DNA of 64,000 bases from Pseudomonas asiatica (GTDB taxonomy: Bacteria > Pseudomonadota > Gammaproteobacteria > Pseudomonadales > Pseudomonadaceae): contig NZ_BLJF01000003.1 of the NCBI RefSeq assembly GCF_009932335.1, forward strand, positions 1,021,001-1,085,000, read 5' to 3'. The translations under genes and the position numbers were made by a program. A model generated the notes under the pieces. That model was given only the letters and a program-made list of their open reading frames with translations, did no database searches and was not told the DNA's origin. Shown here one piece after another: positions 35,475 to 45,305 of the stretch; the stretch's first letter is position 1, and each line of letters begins with the position of its first letter.

Positions 35475-36859
35475 TCGAACGCCTCGTCGCCACTGCGCTT
35501 GCGCTTGCCACCGCTGCGCTTGCGTTTGCGCGGGCCGGCGCCGGTGCCTTCGTCACGGCTGCCCAGTTCGCGGATCATCTCGCGACGCTCGCTGTCGTTG
35601 GCATCCTGGTAGTCGGTCCACCACTGGCCGAGGTCGTCGGTTTCTTCCCCGGCGCTTTCGCGCAGCAGCAGGAAGTCGTAGCCGGCGCGGAAGCGCGGGT
35701 TGTCCAGCAGCATGTCGGCGCGCTTGCCGCTGCGGCGTGGCAGGCGCTCCTGCATGTCCCAGATCTCGCGGATCGGCAGGGTGAAGCGCTTGGGGATGGC
35801 GATACGTGCGCATTGTTCGGCGATCAGGTCGTGGGCCGCACCGTTCATGGCCGGGATAGGCGGCACGCCTTGGTTCTGCAGGTGCAGCACGCGAGCCGGG
35901 AGGGCTGGCCACAGCAGCGCGGCGAAGAGGAAGGCCGGGGTTACCGGTTTGCCTTGCTTCACGCGCAGGTCGGTGTTGTTCAGCGCTTGGCTGATCAGCG
36001 TGTGGGTGTAGGTCGGGCGCTCGTCCAGGGCATGCGAACTGGCCGGGAACAGCGGCTCGAACAACTGAAGGTCGACCAGCATTTCGAAGACGATGGCGCC
36101 CTGGCCGGAGAGGAACAGCTTGAGGCTCTCTTCGAACAGGCGCGCTGGCGGAATTTCCCGCAGCAGTGGGGCCAGCTCTCGAATCGGCTGGACCGTGTGT
36201 TTTTCGATGCCGAAGTCGAGCTTGGCGGCGAAGCGCACCGCGCGCAGCATGCGCACCGGGTCTTCCTGATAGCGGTGGGTAGGGTCGCCGATCAGGCGCA
36301 GCAAGCGGTTGCGGATATCGTGCACGCCGTTGGCGTAGTCGAGGATGCGCTCGCTGACCGGGTCGTAGTACAGGGCGTTGATGGTGAAGTCGCGACGTTG
36401 CGCGTCCTCTTCCAGGGTGCCGTACACGTTGTCACGCAGAATGCGGCCACTGGCATTGTGCGACGAACGGTGGCTGTCGCCCTGGTCGTCTTCCGAATGG
36501 TGGGCGCGGAAAGTTGCGACTTCGATGATTTCACGTCCGAAATGCACGTGGACCAGCTTGAAGCGGCGGCCAATGATGCGTGCGTTGCGGAACTCGGCAC
36601 GGACCTGTTCAGGGGTGGCACTGGTGGCGACGTCGAAGTCTTTCGGCGTGATGCCCAGCATCAGGTCGCGGACACAGCCACCGACCAGGTAAGCCTGGTA
36701 ACCGGCGCTCTGCAGGCGTTCCACGATGTTCACCGCATGGCGGCTGAATTGGTGGCGTTGCAGCGAGTGCTGGCTCTTGTTGATCACCTCAGGCGTGGTG
36801 CGCCTGTGGTGCGGGCCCGGTACGGGCGGGCGGAACGACTGGAACAGCTTCTTCAGCAT
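35471..36859 (-). CDS. pcnB: Poly(A) polymerase I
   Basis: 462 aa. Adds 3' A-tails that promote RNA decay. Nucleotidyltransferase core: AYLVGGCVRDLMLG and DFDVATSATPEQVR (catalytic Asp pair), RRDFTINALYYD and YQEDPVRMLRAVRFAAKL; a very basic C-terminus (GPRKRKRSGGKRKRSG). Start taken as ATG 36859 (MLKKLFQSFR); GTG 36868 is an in-frame alternative with no better ribosome site. It lies directly after the crcZ terminator. Confidence 0.95.
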   Translation of the reverse strand: MLKKLFQSFRPPVPGPHHRRTTPEVINKSQHSLQRHQFSRHAVNIVERLQSAGYQAYLVGGCVRDLMLGITPKDFDVATSATPEQVRAEFRNARIIGRRFKLVHVHFGREIIEVATFRAHHSEDDQGDSHRSSHNASGRILRDNVYGTLEEDAQRRDFTINALYYDPVSERILDYANGVHDIRNRLLRLIGDPTHRYQEDPVRMLRAVRFAAKLDFGIEKHTVQPIRELAPLLREIPPARLFEESLKLFLSGQGAIVFEMLVDLQLFEPLFPASSHALDERPTYTHTLISQALNNTDLRVKQGKPVTPAFLFAALLWPALPARVLHLQNQGVPPIPAMNGAAHDLIAEQCARIAIPKRFTLPIREIWDMQERLPRRSGKRADMLLDNPRFRAGYDFLLLRESAGEETDDLGQWWTDYQDANDSERREMIRELGSRDEGTGAGPRKRKRSGGKRKRSGDEAFE

Positions 36860-36986
36860 GGGATGCACTGTTTGAAGGAATGTTCGGCCAAGAATAGGAG
36901 AATGGCCGCATGATGGGCGGGGATTCTAGCATTTACTCAAGGAATGGTGTAGGCGGGTAGCAGGATGCCTGCCAGAAGGGTAGAAA

Positions 36987-37012
36987 CGACAAGGGGAGCC
37001 TAAGCTCCCCAA
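36987..37012 (-). terminator. crcZ 3' terminator hairpin
   Basis: On the minus strand GGGGAGC-TTAG-GCTCCCC followed by TTGTCGTTT; a 7-bp stem with a modest T-run. Confidence 0.7.
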
Positions 37013-37356
37013 GAAGTCGTTGCGTGCTCTTATTGTTTTTTTGCTGGGCTTCTTGTTTTTGTTGAGTGCCCTGTCCACAAATCTCGAAGCTTGTGGACGA
37101 CCCCCAATCCAGGGGTTAAGAGCAAACGGATTGCTTTGGTCGCTGATGTCACGTTGATCTGTCGATCCAACCAGTTCAGGCGCTGCTTTTTAGTGCAGTT
37201 TTTGTTGTTCTCTGCCTGGTTGTGGGGCAAGCCCCAAACACGCATCCTCTCCAAAAGAATCAGTTAGCTGCGCCTCCGCCGTCTTGTTTTTATTGTGCGT
37301 GAGCCGTTTCGTCTTGTTCTTATTCTGAGTTGCAGTGCTTGTTATTGTTCTTGTAC
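36987..37356 (-). ncRNA. crcZ: CrcZ regulatory RNA (Hfq/Crc sequestering)
   Basis: About 370 nt between cbrB and pcnB, the known crcZ locus. A sigma54 -24/-12 element lies 11 nt upstream of the proposed 5' end (GTACAAGAACAATAACAAG), and a hairpin GGGGAGC-TTAG-GCTCCCC with TTGTC closes it at 37010-36993. Six A-rich AAnAAnAA-like motifs occur on the minus strand near 37345, 37320, 37290, 37204, 37057 and 37035 (e.g. AATAAGAACAAG, AACAACAAAAAC). In pseudomonads these titrate Hfq/Crc and relieve catabolite repression. Ends are inferred. A 74-codon ORF inside it is not considered real. Confidence 0.93.
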
Positions 37357-37366
37357 CAGACATATA

Positions 37367-37382
37367 GCAGGTGCCGTGCCAA
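37367..37382 (-). promoter_or_regulatory. sigma54 promoter of crcZ
   Basis: Minus strand TTGGCACGGCACCTGC: full TGGCACG -24 box, GG-N10-GC spacing and CTGC at -12. Predicted start near 37356. Confidence 0.88.
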
Positions 37383-37457
37383 CTTTTGCAAACCCAGTAA
37401 AATCAATGGGTTGGAGGTGGTGAGCAGTTTTTCAGCGGTCGGAAATGTCGAAATTTC

Positions 37458-37530
37458 GTTACCGTACGCCTCGGGAACTGTTACGGCGGAAAGCTTGGGT
37501 AACAGATTTTTGCAGGGGCTGATGTGTTAC
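37458..37530. promoter_or_regulatory. CbrB-type upstream activating sites for crcZ
   Basis: GTTAC at 37458, TGTTAC at 37479-37484, GTAACA at 37499-37504 and TGTTAC at 37525-37530, about 100-175 bp upstream of the sigma54 start. The middle two form TTAC-N14-GTAA, an inverted repeat of the type bound by CbrB. Position fits an enhancer. Confidence 0.72.
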
Positions 37531-37555
37531 CGGGGGTGTGTGCGCTGGCTTTGCT

Positions 37556-37647
37556 GGCCCTTTCGCGGGCACGCCCGCTCCCACAGGGGGGCACCACCCT
37601 TTAGGGCAGTGAAATTCCTGTGGGAGCGGGCATGCCCGCGAAGAGGC
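37556..37647. repeat. Inverted pair of REP elements
   Basis: GGCCCTTTCGCGGGCACGCC... and ...GGGCATGCCCGCGAAGAGGC face each other. It separates the cbrB stop from the crcZ enhancer region. Confidence 0.82.
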
Positions 37648-37698
37648 TGGAGAGGTTGTAGATAGGGGCAGGAGGAACCTCCCGCCCAGGCAGCGCGG

Positions 37699-39141
37699 TT
37701 ATTCGCTGGTAGCGTTGCTCTTGCGTCGCGGGATGCCCAGGCGCTGGCGGCGTTCCCACAAGCACTTGCGGCTGACCCCGAGCTTGCGGGCCAGCTCGGT
37801 CTCGGTCATGTGGTCCTGGTGCTCGAGCACGAAGTGCTGGAAGTAATCTTCCAGCGACAGGTCCTCGGTCGGCTCATGGCTGGCATTGGCCGTACTGGCC
37901 CCGACCAGGGCGTTATCGAGGATTTCGTCCTCCTCCAGGTCACCCAGCTCGATATCGATGCCCAGCAGGTCGGCGGAAATTTCTGCGCTCTCGCTGAGGA
38001 TCACCGCACGCTCCACGGCGTTTTCCAGCTCTCGCACGTTACCCGGCCAGCTGTAGTGACGAATGGCCTGCTCGGCTTCGGCCGAGAAGTGCAGGTCGTC
38101 GCGGCCAATGCGCGCGCTCTGGCGGGCGAGGAAAGCGCTGGCGATCTCGTTGACGTCGCTGCCGCGCTCGCGCAGGGCAGGCAGTTTCAGGGCGATCACG
38201 TGCAGGCGGTAATACAGGTCTTCACGGAACTGGCCGGCCTTGGCCAGGTTCTTCAGGTCGCGGTGGGTCGCGGCGATCAGGCGTACATCGACCTTTTGCG
38301 ACTGTACCGAACCCACCCGGCGAATCTCGCCTTCCTGCAGTACGCGCAGCAGGCGGGCCTGGGCTTCCAGCGGCAGTTCGCCGATTTCGTCGAGGAACAG
38401 GGTACCGCCATCGGCAGCTTCCACCAGGCCGGCGCGCCCGGCGCTGGCGCCGGTGAACGCGCCTTTCTCGTGGCCGAACAGCTCGGACTCGATCAGTGTC
38501 TCGGGGATGGCTGCGCAGTTCACCGAGATCATCGGTGCCTTGGCCCGGCGCGACAGGTTGTGCAGGGCGCGTGCGACCAGCTCTTTGCCGGTGCCCGATT
38601 CGCCCTGGATCAACACATTGGAGTCGGTGGGCGCGACCTTGCGGATCTTGCTGTACATGTCCTGCATCGGCGGGCACGAGCCGATGATGCCGATTTCGCC
38701 ATTGGCGGCCACCGCGCTGCCTTTGTCGGCGGGGGCGGCCTTGCCATTGGTGGCGCGTGGCTCGGCCGCCGGTGCGGCAGCCGGGGCGTTCTGCCGGTCG
38801 CGCAGGATACGCGCCACCGCTTGCAGCATCTCGTCGTGGTCGAAGGGCTTGGCGATGTAGTCCACCGCGCCCATTTTCATCGAGTCTACCGCCGAGCGCA
38901 GGCTGGCGTAGCTGGTCATGATCAGCACCGGGGTGCCTTGGCCGAGCTTGATCAGTTCGGTGCCGGGTGCGCCTGGCAGGCGCAGGTCGCTGACGATCAG
39001 GTCGAAGGTGGCAATGCTGAAGCGTTCCTGGGCTTCCTGCACCGAGCCGGCTTCGCTGACCTGGTACTGGTTCCGTTCGAGCAGGCGACGCAAGGCCGAG
39101 CGGATGATGGTTTCGTCTTCGACGATCAGAATGTGCGGCAT
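37699..39141 (-). CDS. cbrB: sigma54-dependent response regulator CbrB
   Basis: 480 aa NtrC-type activator of crcZ and carbon/nitrogen balance genes. Receiver domain with phosphoacceptor D52 ([10 protein letters not shown]), an Ala/Pro-rich linker, AAA+ domain with Walker A GESGTGKE and the sigma54-contact loop GAFTGA, Walker [11 protein letters not shown], then a Fis-type helix-turn-helix ([20 protein letters not shown]). Follows cbrA by 4 nt, so they are one operon, and stands next to its RNA target crcZ. Confidence 0.97.
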   Translation of the reverse strand: MPHILIVEDETIIRSALRRLLERNQYQVSEAGSVQEAQERFSIATFDLIVSDLRLPGAPGTELIKLGQGTPVLIMTSYASLRSAVDSMKMGAVDYIAKPFDHDEMLQAVARILRDRQNAPAAAPAAEPRATNGKAAPADKGSAVAANGEIGIIGSCPPMQDMYSKIRKVAPTDSNVLIQGESGTGKELVARALHNLSRRAKAPMISVNCAAIPETLIESELFGHEKGAFTGASAGRAGLVEAADGGTLFLDEIGELPLEAQARLLRVLQEGEIRRVGSVQSQKVDVRLIAATHRDLKNLAKAGQFREDLYYRLHVIALKLPALRERGSDVNEIASAFLARQSARIGRDDLHFSAEAEQAIRHYSWPGNVRELENAVERAVILSESAEISADLLGIDIELGDLEEDEILDNALVGASTANASHEPTEDLSLEDYFQHFVLEHQDHMTETELARKLGVSRKCLWERRQRLGIPRRKSNATSE

Positions 39142-39145
39142 TGAT

Positions 39146-42121
39146 TCAATTCTCTCGACGGTCTCGAATTTCAGGGGACGTCGCTACGACATGCCGGGGC
39201 AGGGTCACGCGGATCCGGGTGCCACGTTGCCGTTCGATATCGGCCGGGCTGTCGATGGTGATTTGCCCATAATGCTCTTCCACGATGGAATAGACCAGAG
39301 CAAGCCCCAGTCCGGTTCCTTCGCCCGGGTCCTTGGTGGTGAAGAAGGGTTCGAACAAGCGGTCCATGATGTTCTTCGGGATCCCGCTGCCCTCATCTTC
39401 GACGATCAGGTCGACGGTGTGCTCGTTGACTTCGCTGCGCACGCGCACGGCGCTGCCGGGCGGCGAGGCGTCGCGGGCATTGGAAAGCAGGTTGATCAGC
39501 ACCTGGGCCAGGCGCTGCGGGTCCCCTTCGGCCCAGTGCTCCGGGTCGCAGAGGTTGAAGAACTGTACTTCGAAATTGCGCCGGTTCAACGCCAGCAGAC
39601 CGATGGCGTCCTGCGCCACTTCGGCCAGGCATACCGGTTCTTCGCTGTTCTGGTGGCTGCCGCCGGCATGGGCGAAACTCATCAGCGACTGGACGATGCG
39701 CGATACCCGCTTGGTCTGTTCGAGAATCTGGCTGGACAGCTCGATGATTTCGCCATCGCCCTCACGCTCTTCGCGCAGGTTCTGCGCCAGGCAGGCGATG
39801 CCGGTGATCGGGTTGCCGATTTCGTGGGCCACGCCGGCGGCCAGACGGCCGATGCTGGCCAGGCGTTCGGAGTGCACCAATTTGTCTTCCAGGGCCTGGG
39901 TTTCGGTAAGATCCTCCACCAGCAGTACCAGGCCGCTGTTGCCCGGGGCCAGCGGCTCGTCGATGGCCGCCTTGTGCAGGTTCAGCCAGCGCGGCTGGCC
40001 GTCCAGCGCCAGGCGCTGCTTGTGCAGGTGCTCGTCTGGCACGTTGATGAAGCCTTGTAGCAGGCCGCGCCAGGGTTCGCTGATGGTGACCAGGCGCGAG
40101 CCGACCACGTGCTTGGCGGCGATGCCGGTGAGCTCTTCCATGGCCTTGTTCCACATCAGGATTTCCTGGTCCTTGGCCAGCGAGCAGACGCCCATGGGCA
40201 GTTCCTGCAGGGTCTGGCGGTGGTAGCGGCGCAGGGCGTCGAGCTCGGCGGCCAGGCCGGTCAGGCGGGAGTGGTAGTCTTCCAGGCGGCTTTCGATGAA
40301 GTGGATGTCCTCGGTCACGTAGTTTTCGTTACCGGACTTGTACGGCAGGAAGGTCTCGACCATGTCCTGGGCCACGCTCGGCCCCATCAGGCCGGACAGG
40401 TTGGCCTCGATGCGGTCGCGCAGGCGGCGCAAGGCATAGGGGCGGCGCTCGTCGAACGGCAGGTAGAGATCGCGCAGGGCCTGTTCCACTTCCTTCTGTG
40501 CGGCCTTGGCGCCCAGCGGCTTGGCCAGTTGAGTGGCGAACTCCTGTGGCGAGGCGGCGTGCAGCTCGCGGCGTTGCGGGCGGCGCACATTGTCCACTGC
40601 GCAGGCTTCGGCGGCGCTTACCTCTTCGTTGCTGGCGTTGGTGAACAGCGAGATCAGGGTGAACAACAGCACGTTGGCCGCCAGCGAGGCGATGGCCGCC
40701 ATGTGCCAGCTGGTGTCGTCCAGCACGTAGATCATGTCCAGCAGCGGGATGTAGAAGCCCTGCAGGTTGCCCAGCAATGGCAGCAGCATGGTCACCATCC
40801 ACACCAGGGTGCCGGCCAGCAGGCCGGCGATGAAGCCACGGCGGTTGGCAGTCGGCCAGTACAGCACCGACAGCACGCCCGGCAGGAACTGCAACGTGGC
40901 CACGAAGGCGACGATGCCCAGGTTGGCCAGGCTCTGGTGGTTGTTCTGGGTTAGGTAGAACATGAAGCCCGCAGTGATGATGGCGACGATCAGCGCGCGG
41001 CGGGTCCACTTCAGCCAGCGGTAGATGTTGCCTTCGGCCGGCGGCTGGTACAGCGGCAGCACCAGGTGGTTGAGGGCCATGCCCGACAGCGCCAGGGTTG
41101 TGACGATGATAAGCCCGCTGGCGGCCGACAAGCCGCCGATGTAGGCCAGCAGCGCCAGTGCCTGGTTGTTGGCGGCAAGCCCCAGGCCCAGGGTGAAGTA
41201 TTCGGGGTTGGTGGTGGCGCCCAGGCGCAGGCCGGCCCACAGCACCAGCGGCACGGCCAGGCTCATCAGCAGCAGGAACAGCGGCAGGCCCCAGCTGGCG
41301 CTGACCAGCGAGCGCGGGTTGAGGTTTTCGGTGAAGGCCATGTGGTACATGTGCGGCATGACGATGGCCGAGGCGAAGAACACCAGTAGCAAGGTGCGCC
41401 ATGGACCTTCCTGCAGCGGCGTATGCAGAGCGGCCAGGGCGGTCTGGTTCTGCAGCAGCCACACTTCCAGTTCGTGCGGGCCGCCGAACACGCCATACAG
41501 GGCATACAGGCCGATACCGCCCAGGGCCAGCAGCTTGATCACCGACTCGAAGGCGATGGCGAACACCAGCCCTTCGTGCTTTTCGCGTGTGGCGATGTGC
41601 CGCGAGCCGAAGAAGATGGTGAACAGGATGATGAGCGTACAGAAGGCGAAGGCCACACGTGCCTTGACCGGCTCACCGGTAAGGATACTGATCGAGTCTG
41701 CTACCGCCTGGATCTGCAGGGCCAGCAAGGGCAGAACGCCGATGAGCATGATGATGGTGGTCAGCGCCCCGGCCCAGGTGCTGCGAAAGCGGAACGCCAG
41801 CAGGTCGGCCAACGAGGACAGCTGGTAGGTACGGGTGATCTTCAGGATCGGATAGAGCAGCACTGGCGCCAGCAGGAACGCGCCGGACACCCCCAGGTAA
41901 CAGGCAAGGAAGCCGTAGCCGTACTGGTAGGCCAGGCCCACCGAGCCATAGAAGGCCCAGGCACTGGCGTATACGCCCAGCGACAGGGTGTAGGTCAGCG
42001 GGTGGCGAATGATCGAGCGCGGGATCAACCCCCGCTCGCTGATCCAGGCCACACCGAACAGCACCATGAGGTACGCGGCGCTGATCAGGATCATCTGGGT
42101 CAGGCTAAAGCTCATCGGCAT
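39146..42121 (-). CDS. cbrA: Transporter-like sensor histidine kinase CbrA
   Basis: 991 aa from ATG 42121 (989 from ATG 42115; both have weak ribosome sites). About 13 membrane helices forming an SLC5-type sodium/solute symporter domain (residues ~1-500), a linker/STAC region, a PAS domain (~620-720), then HisKA with [16 protein letters not shown] and HATPase with [21 protein letters not shown] and [11 protein letters not shown]. CbrA homologues transport histidine and phosphorylate CbrB. Its start overlaps the end of the small ORF cbrX by 17 nt, which suggests translational coupling. Confidence 0.96.
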   Translation of the reverse strand: MPMSFSLTQMILISAAYLMVLFGVAWISERGLIPRSIIRHPLTYTLSLGVYASAWAFYGSVGLAYQYGYGFLACYLGVSGAFLLAPVLLYPILKITRTYQLSSLADLLAFRFRSTWAGALTTIIMLIGVLPLLALQIQAVADSISILTGEPVKARVAFAFCTLIILFTIFFGSRHIATREKHEGLVFAIAFESVIKLLALGGIGLYALYGVFGGPHELEVWLLQNQTALAALHTPLQEGPWRTLLLVFFASAIVMPHMYHMAFTENLNPRSLVSASWGLPLFLLLMSLAVPLVLWAGLRLGATTNPEYFTLGLGLAANNQALALLAYIGGLSAASGLIIVTTLALSGMALNHLVLPLYQPPAEGNIYRWLKWTRRALIVAIITAGFMFYLTQNNHQSLANLGIVAFVATLQFLPGVLSVLYWPTANRRGFIAGLLAGTLVWMVTMLLPLLGNLQGFYIPLLDMIYVLDDTSWHMAAIASLAANVLLFTLISLFTNASNEEVSAAEACAVDNVRRPQRRELHAASPQEFATQLAKPLGAKAAQKEVEQALRDLYLPFDERRPYALRRLRDRIEANLSGLMGPSVAQDMVETFLPYKSGNENYVTEDIHFIESRLEDYHSRLTGLAAELDALRRYHRQTLQELPMGVCSLAKDQEILMWNKAMEELTGIAAKHVVGSRLVTISEPWRGLLQGFINVPDEHLHKQRLALDGQPRWLNLHKAAIDEPLAPGNSGLVLLVEDLTETQALEDKLVHSERLASIGRLAAGVAHEIGNPITGIACLAQNLREEREGDGEIIELSSQILEQTKRVSRIVQSLMSFAHAGGSHQNSEEPVCLAEVAQDAIGLLALNRRNFEVQFFNLCDPEHWAEGDPQRLAQVLINLLSNARDASPPGSAVRVRSEVNEHTVDLIVEDEGSGIPKNIMDRLFEPFFTTKDPGEGTGLGLALVYSIVEEHYGQITIDSPADIERQRGTRIRVTLPRHVVATSPEIRDRREN

Positions 42122-42281
42122 CTCGTTGGCTCTGCAGGATGAAGGTGACGACGATCAGGATCAGCCAGAGCAGGTAAGGGCGATACCAGGCTCCGGTCGG
42201 TTCGATCCACCAGTCCATGATGGCCGGGGAGAACAGGTAGATCCCCACGACCAGAAGCAGGACCAAACGATAGATGTACAT
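42105..42281 (-). CDS. cbrX: Small membrane protein CbrX overlapping cbrA
   Basis: 58 aa, too short for routine gene calling. Translates as MYIYRLVLLLVVGIYLFSPA, then IMDWW-, a short loop and a second helix (PYLLWLILIVVTFILQ) with a charged tail (SQRDADEL). Two membrane segments. GAGG lies 6 nt before its ATG, a better ribosome site than that of cbrA. The stop (TAG 42105-42107) falls inside cbrA, so ribosomes finishing cbrX could start cbrA. A short ORF at this position has been called cbrX in P. putida; my naming rests on position. Confidence 0.82.
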   Translation of the reverse strand: MYIYRLVLLLVVGIYLFSPAIMDWWIEPTGAWYRPYLLWLILIVVTFILQSQRDADEL

Positions 42282-42423
42282 GCTGGCCTCGATGGTTGGG
42301 CGCTGCGGGCTTGGACTTATTATTGGCGCAAATGGCTGGGGGGATGCTAGCGGGAATCCATGGTGTTCGCCAAGAGGTTGAATTTATTGGGCTTTTGTTT
42401 TTGAGGGGTGGGTTGCCTGTTCT

Positions 42424-42517
42424 GGCCCTATCGCCGGCAAGCCAGATCCCACAGGGTCACCACAGGATCTGAGTGCTGCGCTGTACCTGTGGGAGCTGGC
42501 TTGCCGGCGATAGGGCC
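42424..42517. repeat. Inverted pair of REP elements
   Basis: GGCCCTATCGCCGGCAAGCC... and ...GGCTTGCCGGCGATAGGGCC face each other, right after the gluQ stop and upstream of cbrX. The rest of the 245-nt gap should hold the cbrXAB promoter, which I could not assign. Confidence 0.85.
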
Positions 42518-42526
42518 GGGCCTGCC

Positions 42527-43414
42527 TCAGCGCAAATCAGCCTCTGGCACCGTGGTCCGCTGCGCAATCGCCTCGGGCCGCCACTGCTTGCGAGCTACCG
42601 CCAATACCTCCGCCGGCGTTGCCTGCAACAACTCGGGGTCGGCTTTCTGCCCCAGCGCCCGCAGCGCCCGCAGCAACAGCGGTGTCGCCTGGTCCGCCTG
42701 CAGCGGCGGCGAGCGGTACGACTTGCCCAGCTTGTGCCCGTCCGGCTGCACGATCAGCGGAATATGCAGGTAACGTGGCTGCGAGAAGCCCAGCAACTCT
42801 TGCAGGTACAGCTGGCGCGGGGTGTTGTCGAGCAGGTCGGCGCCACGCACGATGTCGGTAACACCTTGCCAGGCATCGTCCAGTACCACCGCCAGTTGGT
42901 AGGCATACAGCCCGTCGCGGCGCTGGATGACGAAATCGCCCACTTCACGCCCCAGGTGCTGCTGGAACTCGCCCTGTACGCGGTCGGTAAAGCGGTAGAT
43001 CAGCTCTGGCACGCGCAGGCGGATCGCCGCGCCATCCCTAGCATGCCCGGCATTGCGGCAAAGGCCCGGGTAGATACCGTTGTAGCCCTCAAGCTGCTTG
43101 CGCGAGCAGGTGCAGGCGTAGGCCAGGCCCATGTTGAACAGGCGGTCGACTACCGCGGCATAGGCATCGTGCCGCTGGCTCTGGAACACCACTTCGCCGT
43201 CCCACTCCAGGCCGTAGCGCTCCAGGGTCTGCAGGATCGCATCGCGAGCACCGGGCATTTCCCGAGGCGGGTCGGTGTCTTCCATGCGCAGCAGCCAGCG
43301 GCCGTTCACGGCGCGGGCATCGAGCCAGGAGGCGAGGGCGGCGACCAGCGAGCCGAAGTGCAGGAAGCCGCTGGGCGTGGGGGCGAAACGCCCGATGTAG
43401 CTTGAGTGGGTCAT
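42527..43414 (-). CDS. gluQ: Glutamyl-Q tRNA(Asp) synthetase
   Basis: 295 aa. Truncated GluRS paralogue that glutamylates queuosine in tRNA-Asp. HIGH-like GRFAPTPSGFLHFGSL, LLRMEDTD, zinc ligands in ACTCSRKQLEGYNGIYPGLC, and KMSKS-like GHKLGKSY; the anticodon-binding domain of true GluRS is missing, as expected. ATG 43414 chosen; an ATG five codons upstream is possible. Downstream of dksA, the conserved dksA-gluQ pairing. Confidence 0.94.
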   Translation of the reverse strand: MTHSSYIGRFAPTPSGFLHFGSLVAALASWLDARAVNGRWLLRMEDTDPPREMPGARDAILQTLERYGLEWDGEVVFQSQRHDAYAAVVDRLFNMGLAYACTCSRKQLEGYNGIYPGLCRNAGHARDGAAIRLRVPELIYRFTDRVQGEFQQHLGREVGDFVIQRRDGLYAYQLAVVLDDAWQGVTDIVRGADLLDNTPRQLYLQELLGFSQPRYLHIPLIVQPDGHKLGKSYRSPPLQADQATPLLLRALRALGQKADPELLQATPAEVLAVARKQWRPEAIAQRTTVPEADLR

Positions 43415-43430
43415 GGTCAGGCTGGGCATA

Positions 43431-43462
43431 TAAATGAAACGGGGCGCATGATGCGCCCCGTT
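43431..43462 (-). terminator. Terminator-like hairpin between dksA and gluQ
   Basis: Minus strand AACGGGGCGCATC-ATGCGCCCCGTT then TCATTTAT; a 12-bp palindrome. In E. coli a terminator in this gap limits gluQ expression; the same is likely here. Confidence 0.75.
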
Positions 43463-43478
43463 CAGGTGGAAAGAAAGA

Positions 43479-43922
43479 TCAGCCTTTGCCGACCGTCTTT
43501 TCCTTTTTCTCGGCGATTTCCTTGCAGTCGAAGCACAGGTCGGCGGTAGGGCGGGCCTCCAGGCGACGCAGGCCGATCTCGATGCCGCACGATTCGCACC
43601 AGCCGTACTCGTCGGCCTTGATCTTGTCGAGGGTCTTGTCGATTTTCTTGATCAGCTTGCGCTCGCGATCGCGGTTGCGCAGCTCCAGGGCGAATTCTTC
43701 TTCCTGGCTGGCACGGTCGGCCGGGTCGGGGAAGTTGGCTGCCTCGTCCTTCATGTGGTCCACAGTGCGGTCCACACTGGTCATCAGCTCTTGCTTCCAG
43801 GCGCCGAGAAGCTTGGTGAAGTGCTTCTTCATGGGCTCGCCCATGTACTCTTCACCTTTGGATTCTACGTAGGGCTCGACACCGTACATGGTCTGGGCTT
43901 TTTGCTTTTCTACGGTGGACAT
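43479..43922 (-). CDS. dksA: RNA polymerase-binding transcription factor DksA
   Basis: 147 aa. Works with ppGpp at rRNA and amino-acid promoters. Coiled-coil region with the tip DEAANFPDPADRASQEEE, then a four-cysteine zinc finger CESC...CFDC near the C-terminus. ATG 43922 (MSTVEKQKAQ); a longer reading adds six residues only. The rrn promoters at 62813-63094 with GC-rich discriminators are the classical target type. Confidence 0.97.
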   Translation of the reverse strand: MSTVEKQKAQTMYGVEPYVESKGEEYMGEPMKKHFTKLLGAWKQELMTSVDRTVDHMKDEAANFPDPADRASQEEEFALELRNRDRERKLIKKIDKTLDKIKADEYGWCESCGIEIGLRRLEARPTADLCFDCKEIAEKKEKTVGKG

Positions 43923-44132
43923 GAATAGACCGCCTCTCACTCATCTGATCCAATGCGCAGGCTGCTCCATCTCCGGCACCCGCCGGCCCTGCGACTGCGA
44001 GCCGCCGAACTTACCAGATAGATCGGGGGTGCGCTACCCCGCCCGATCCTGGTAATTGACAGCGGCCTGAGCCGCACGTTCGGTGGCGTGCAGAGGTAGA
44101 ATCTCCAGTTTAGACCCAATTGAGAGAAGGTC

Positions 44133-45305
44133 ATGGCCCACCCCTACAGTGCGCGCAGCCGCGCCATCGAACCCTTCCACGTCATGGCGCTGCTGGCCCG
44201 GGCCAACGAGCTGCAGGCGGCCGGGCACGACGTGATCCACCTGGAAATCGGCGAGCCGGACTTCACCACGGCCACGCCCATCGTTGCCGCCGGCCAGGCA
44301 GCATTGGCCGCCGGGCACACCCGCTACACCGCCGCACGCGGCCTGCCGGCACTGCGCGAAGCCATTGCCGGGTTCTATGGCCAGCGTTACGGCCTGAGTG
44401 TCGACCCTGAACGCATCCTCATCACCCCGGGTGGCTCCGGTGCGCTGCTGCTGGCCAGCAGCTTGCTGGTAGACCCAGGCAAGCACTGGCTGCTGGCCGA
44501 CCCAGGCTACCCGTGCAACCGCCACTTCCTGCGCCTGGTCGAGGGCGGGGCGCAGCTGGTGCCGGTGGGCCCGGACGTGAATTACCAGCTGACTGCCGAC
44601 CTTGTCGACCGCTACTGGGACAAGGACACGGTCGGAGCCCTGGTCGCCTCGCCGGCCAACCCGACCGGTACCGTGCTGGGGCGTGACGACCTGGCCAGCC
44701 TGTCCCGCGCCACCCGTGAACGGCACGGCCATCTGGTGGTGGACGAGATCTATCACGGGCTGACCTATGGCATGGACGCGCCCAGCGTGCTGGAAGTGGA
44801 CGACTCGGCATTCGTCCTGAATAGTTTTTCCAAGTATTTCGGCATGACCGGTTGGCGCCTCGGCTGGCTGGTGGCGCCTCCTGGCGCGGTGGCCGACCTG
44901 GAGAAGCTGGCACAAAACCTGTACATCAGTGCGCCAAGCATGGCCCAACATGCCGCGCTGGCGTGTTTCCAGCCCGAAACCCTGGCCATTTTCGAGGAGC
45001 GCCGCGCCGAGTTCGCCCGCCGCCGCGATTACCTGTTGCCTGCCTTGCGCGAACTGGGCTTCCGCATTGCCGTCGAGCCGCAGGGGGCGTTTTACCTGTA
45101 TGCCGATATCAGTGCCTTTGGCGGTGACGCGTTCGCCTTCTGCCGGCACTTCCTGGAGACCGAGCACCTGGCCTTCACCCCGGGCCTGGACTTCGGCCGT
45201 CACCTGGCCGGCCACCATGTGCGCTTTGCCTACACCCAGAGCCTGCCGCGCCTGGAAGAGGCGGTGCAGCGGATTGCTCGCGGCCTGCGGAGCTGGCAAG
45301 GCTGA
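44133..45305 (+). CDS. PLP-dependent class I/II aminotransferase
   Basis: 390 aa fold-type I enzyme. Motifs: HLEIGEPDF near the N-terminus, SPANPTGTV, the PLP-binding Asp region [12 protein letters not shown], and the Schiff-base Lys in [16 protein letters not shown] (near residue 234), Arg in FAYTQS-adjacent VRF. Substrate not deducible; relatives are annotated as aspartate/aromatic or valine-pyruvate-type transaminases. Divergent from dksA (210-nt gap with no other gene) and overlapping sfsA by 1 nt. Confidence 0.88.
   Translation: MAHPYSARSRAIEPFHVMALLARANELQAAGHDVIHLEIGEPDFTTATPIVAAGQAALAAGHTRYTAARGLPALREAIAGFYGQRYGLSVDPERILITPGGSGALLLASSLLVDPGKHWLLADPGYPCNRHFLRLVEGGAQLVPVGPDVNYQLTADLVDRYWDKDTVGALVASPANPTGTVLGRDDLASLSRATRERHGHLVVDEIYHGLTYGMDAPSVLEVDDSAFVLNSFSKYFGMTGWRLGWLVAPPGAVADLEKLAQNLYISAPSMAQHAALACFQPETLAIFEERRAEFARRRDYLLPALRELGFRIAVEPQGAFYLYADISAFGGDAFAFCRHFLETEHLAFTPGLDFGRHLAGHHVRFAYTQSLPRLEEAVQRIARGLRSWQG

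Noticed and set aside
37030..37254. 74-codon open frame inside crcZ (minus strand)
   Set aside because: Coincides with the regulatory RNA and its A-rich motifs; no ribosome site and no known homologue pattern.
43937..44134. 65-codon open frame upstream of dksA (minus strand)
   Set aside because: Lies in the divergent dksA/aminotransferase promoter region; low-complexity Arg/Ser-rich product.
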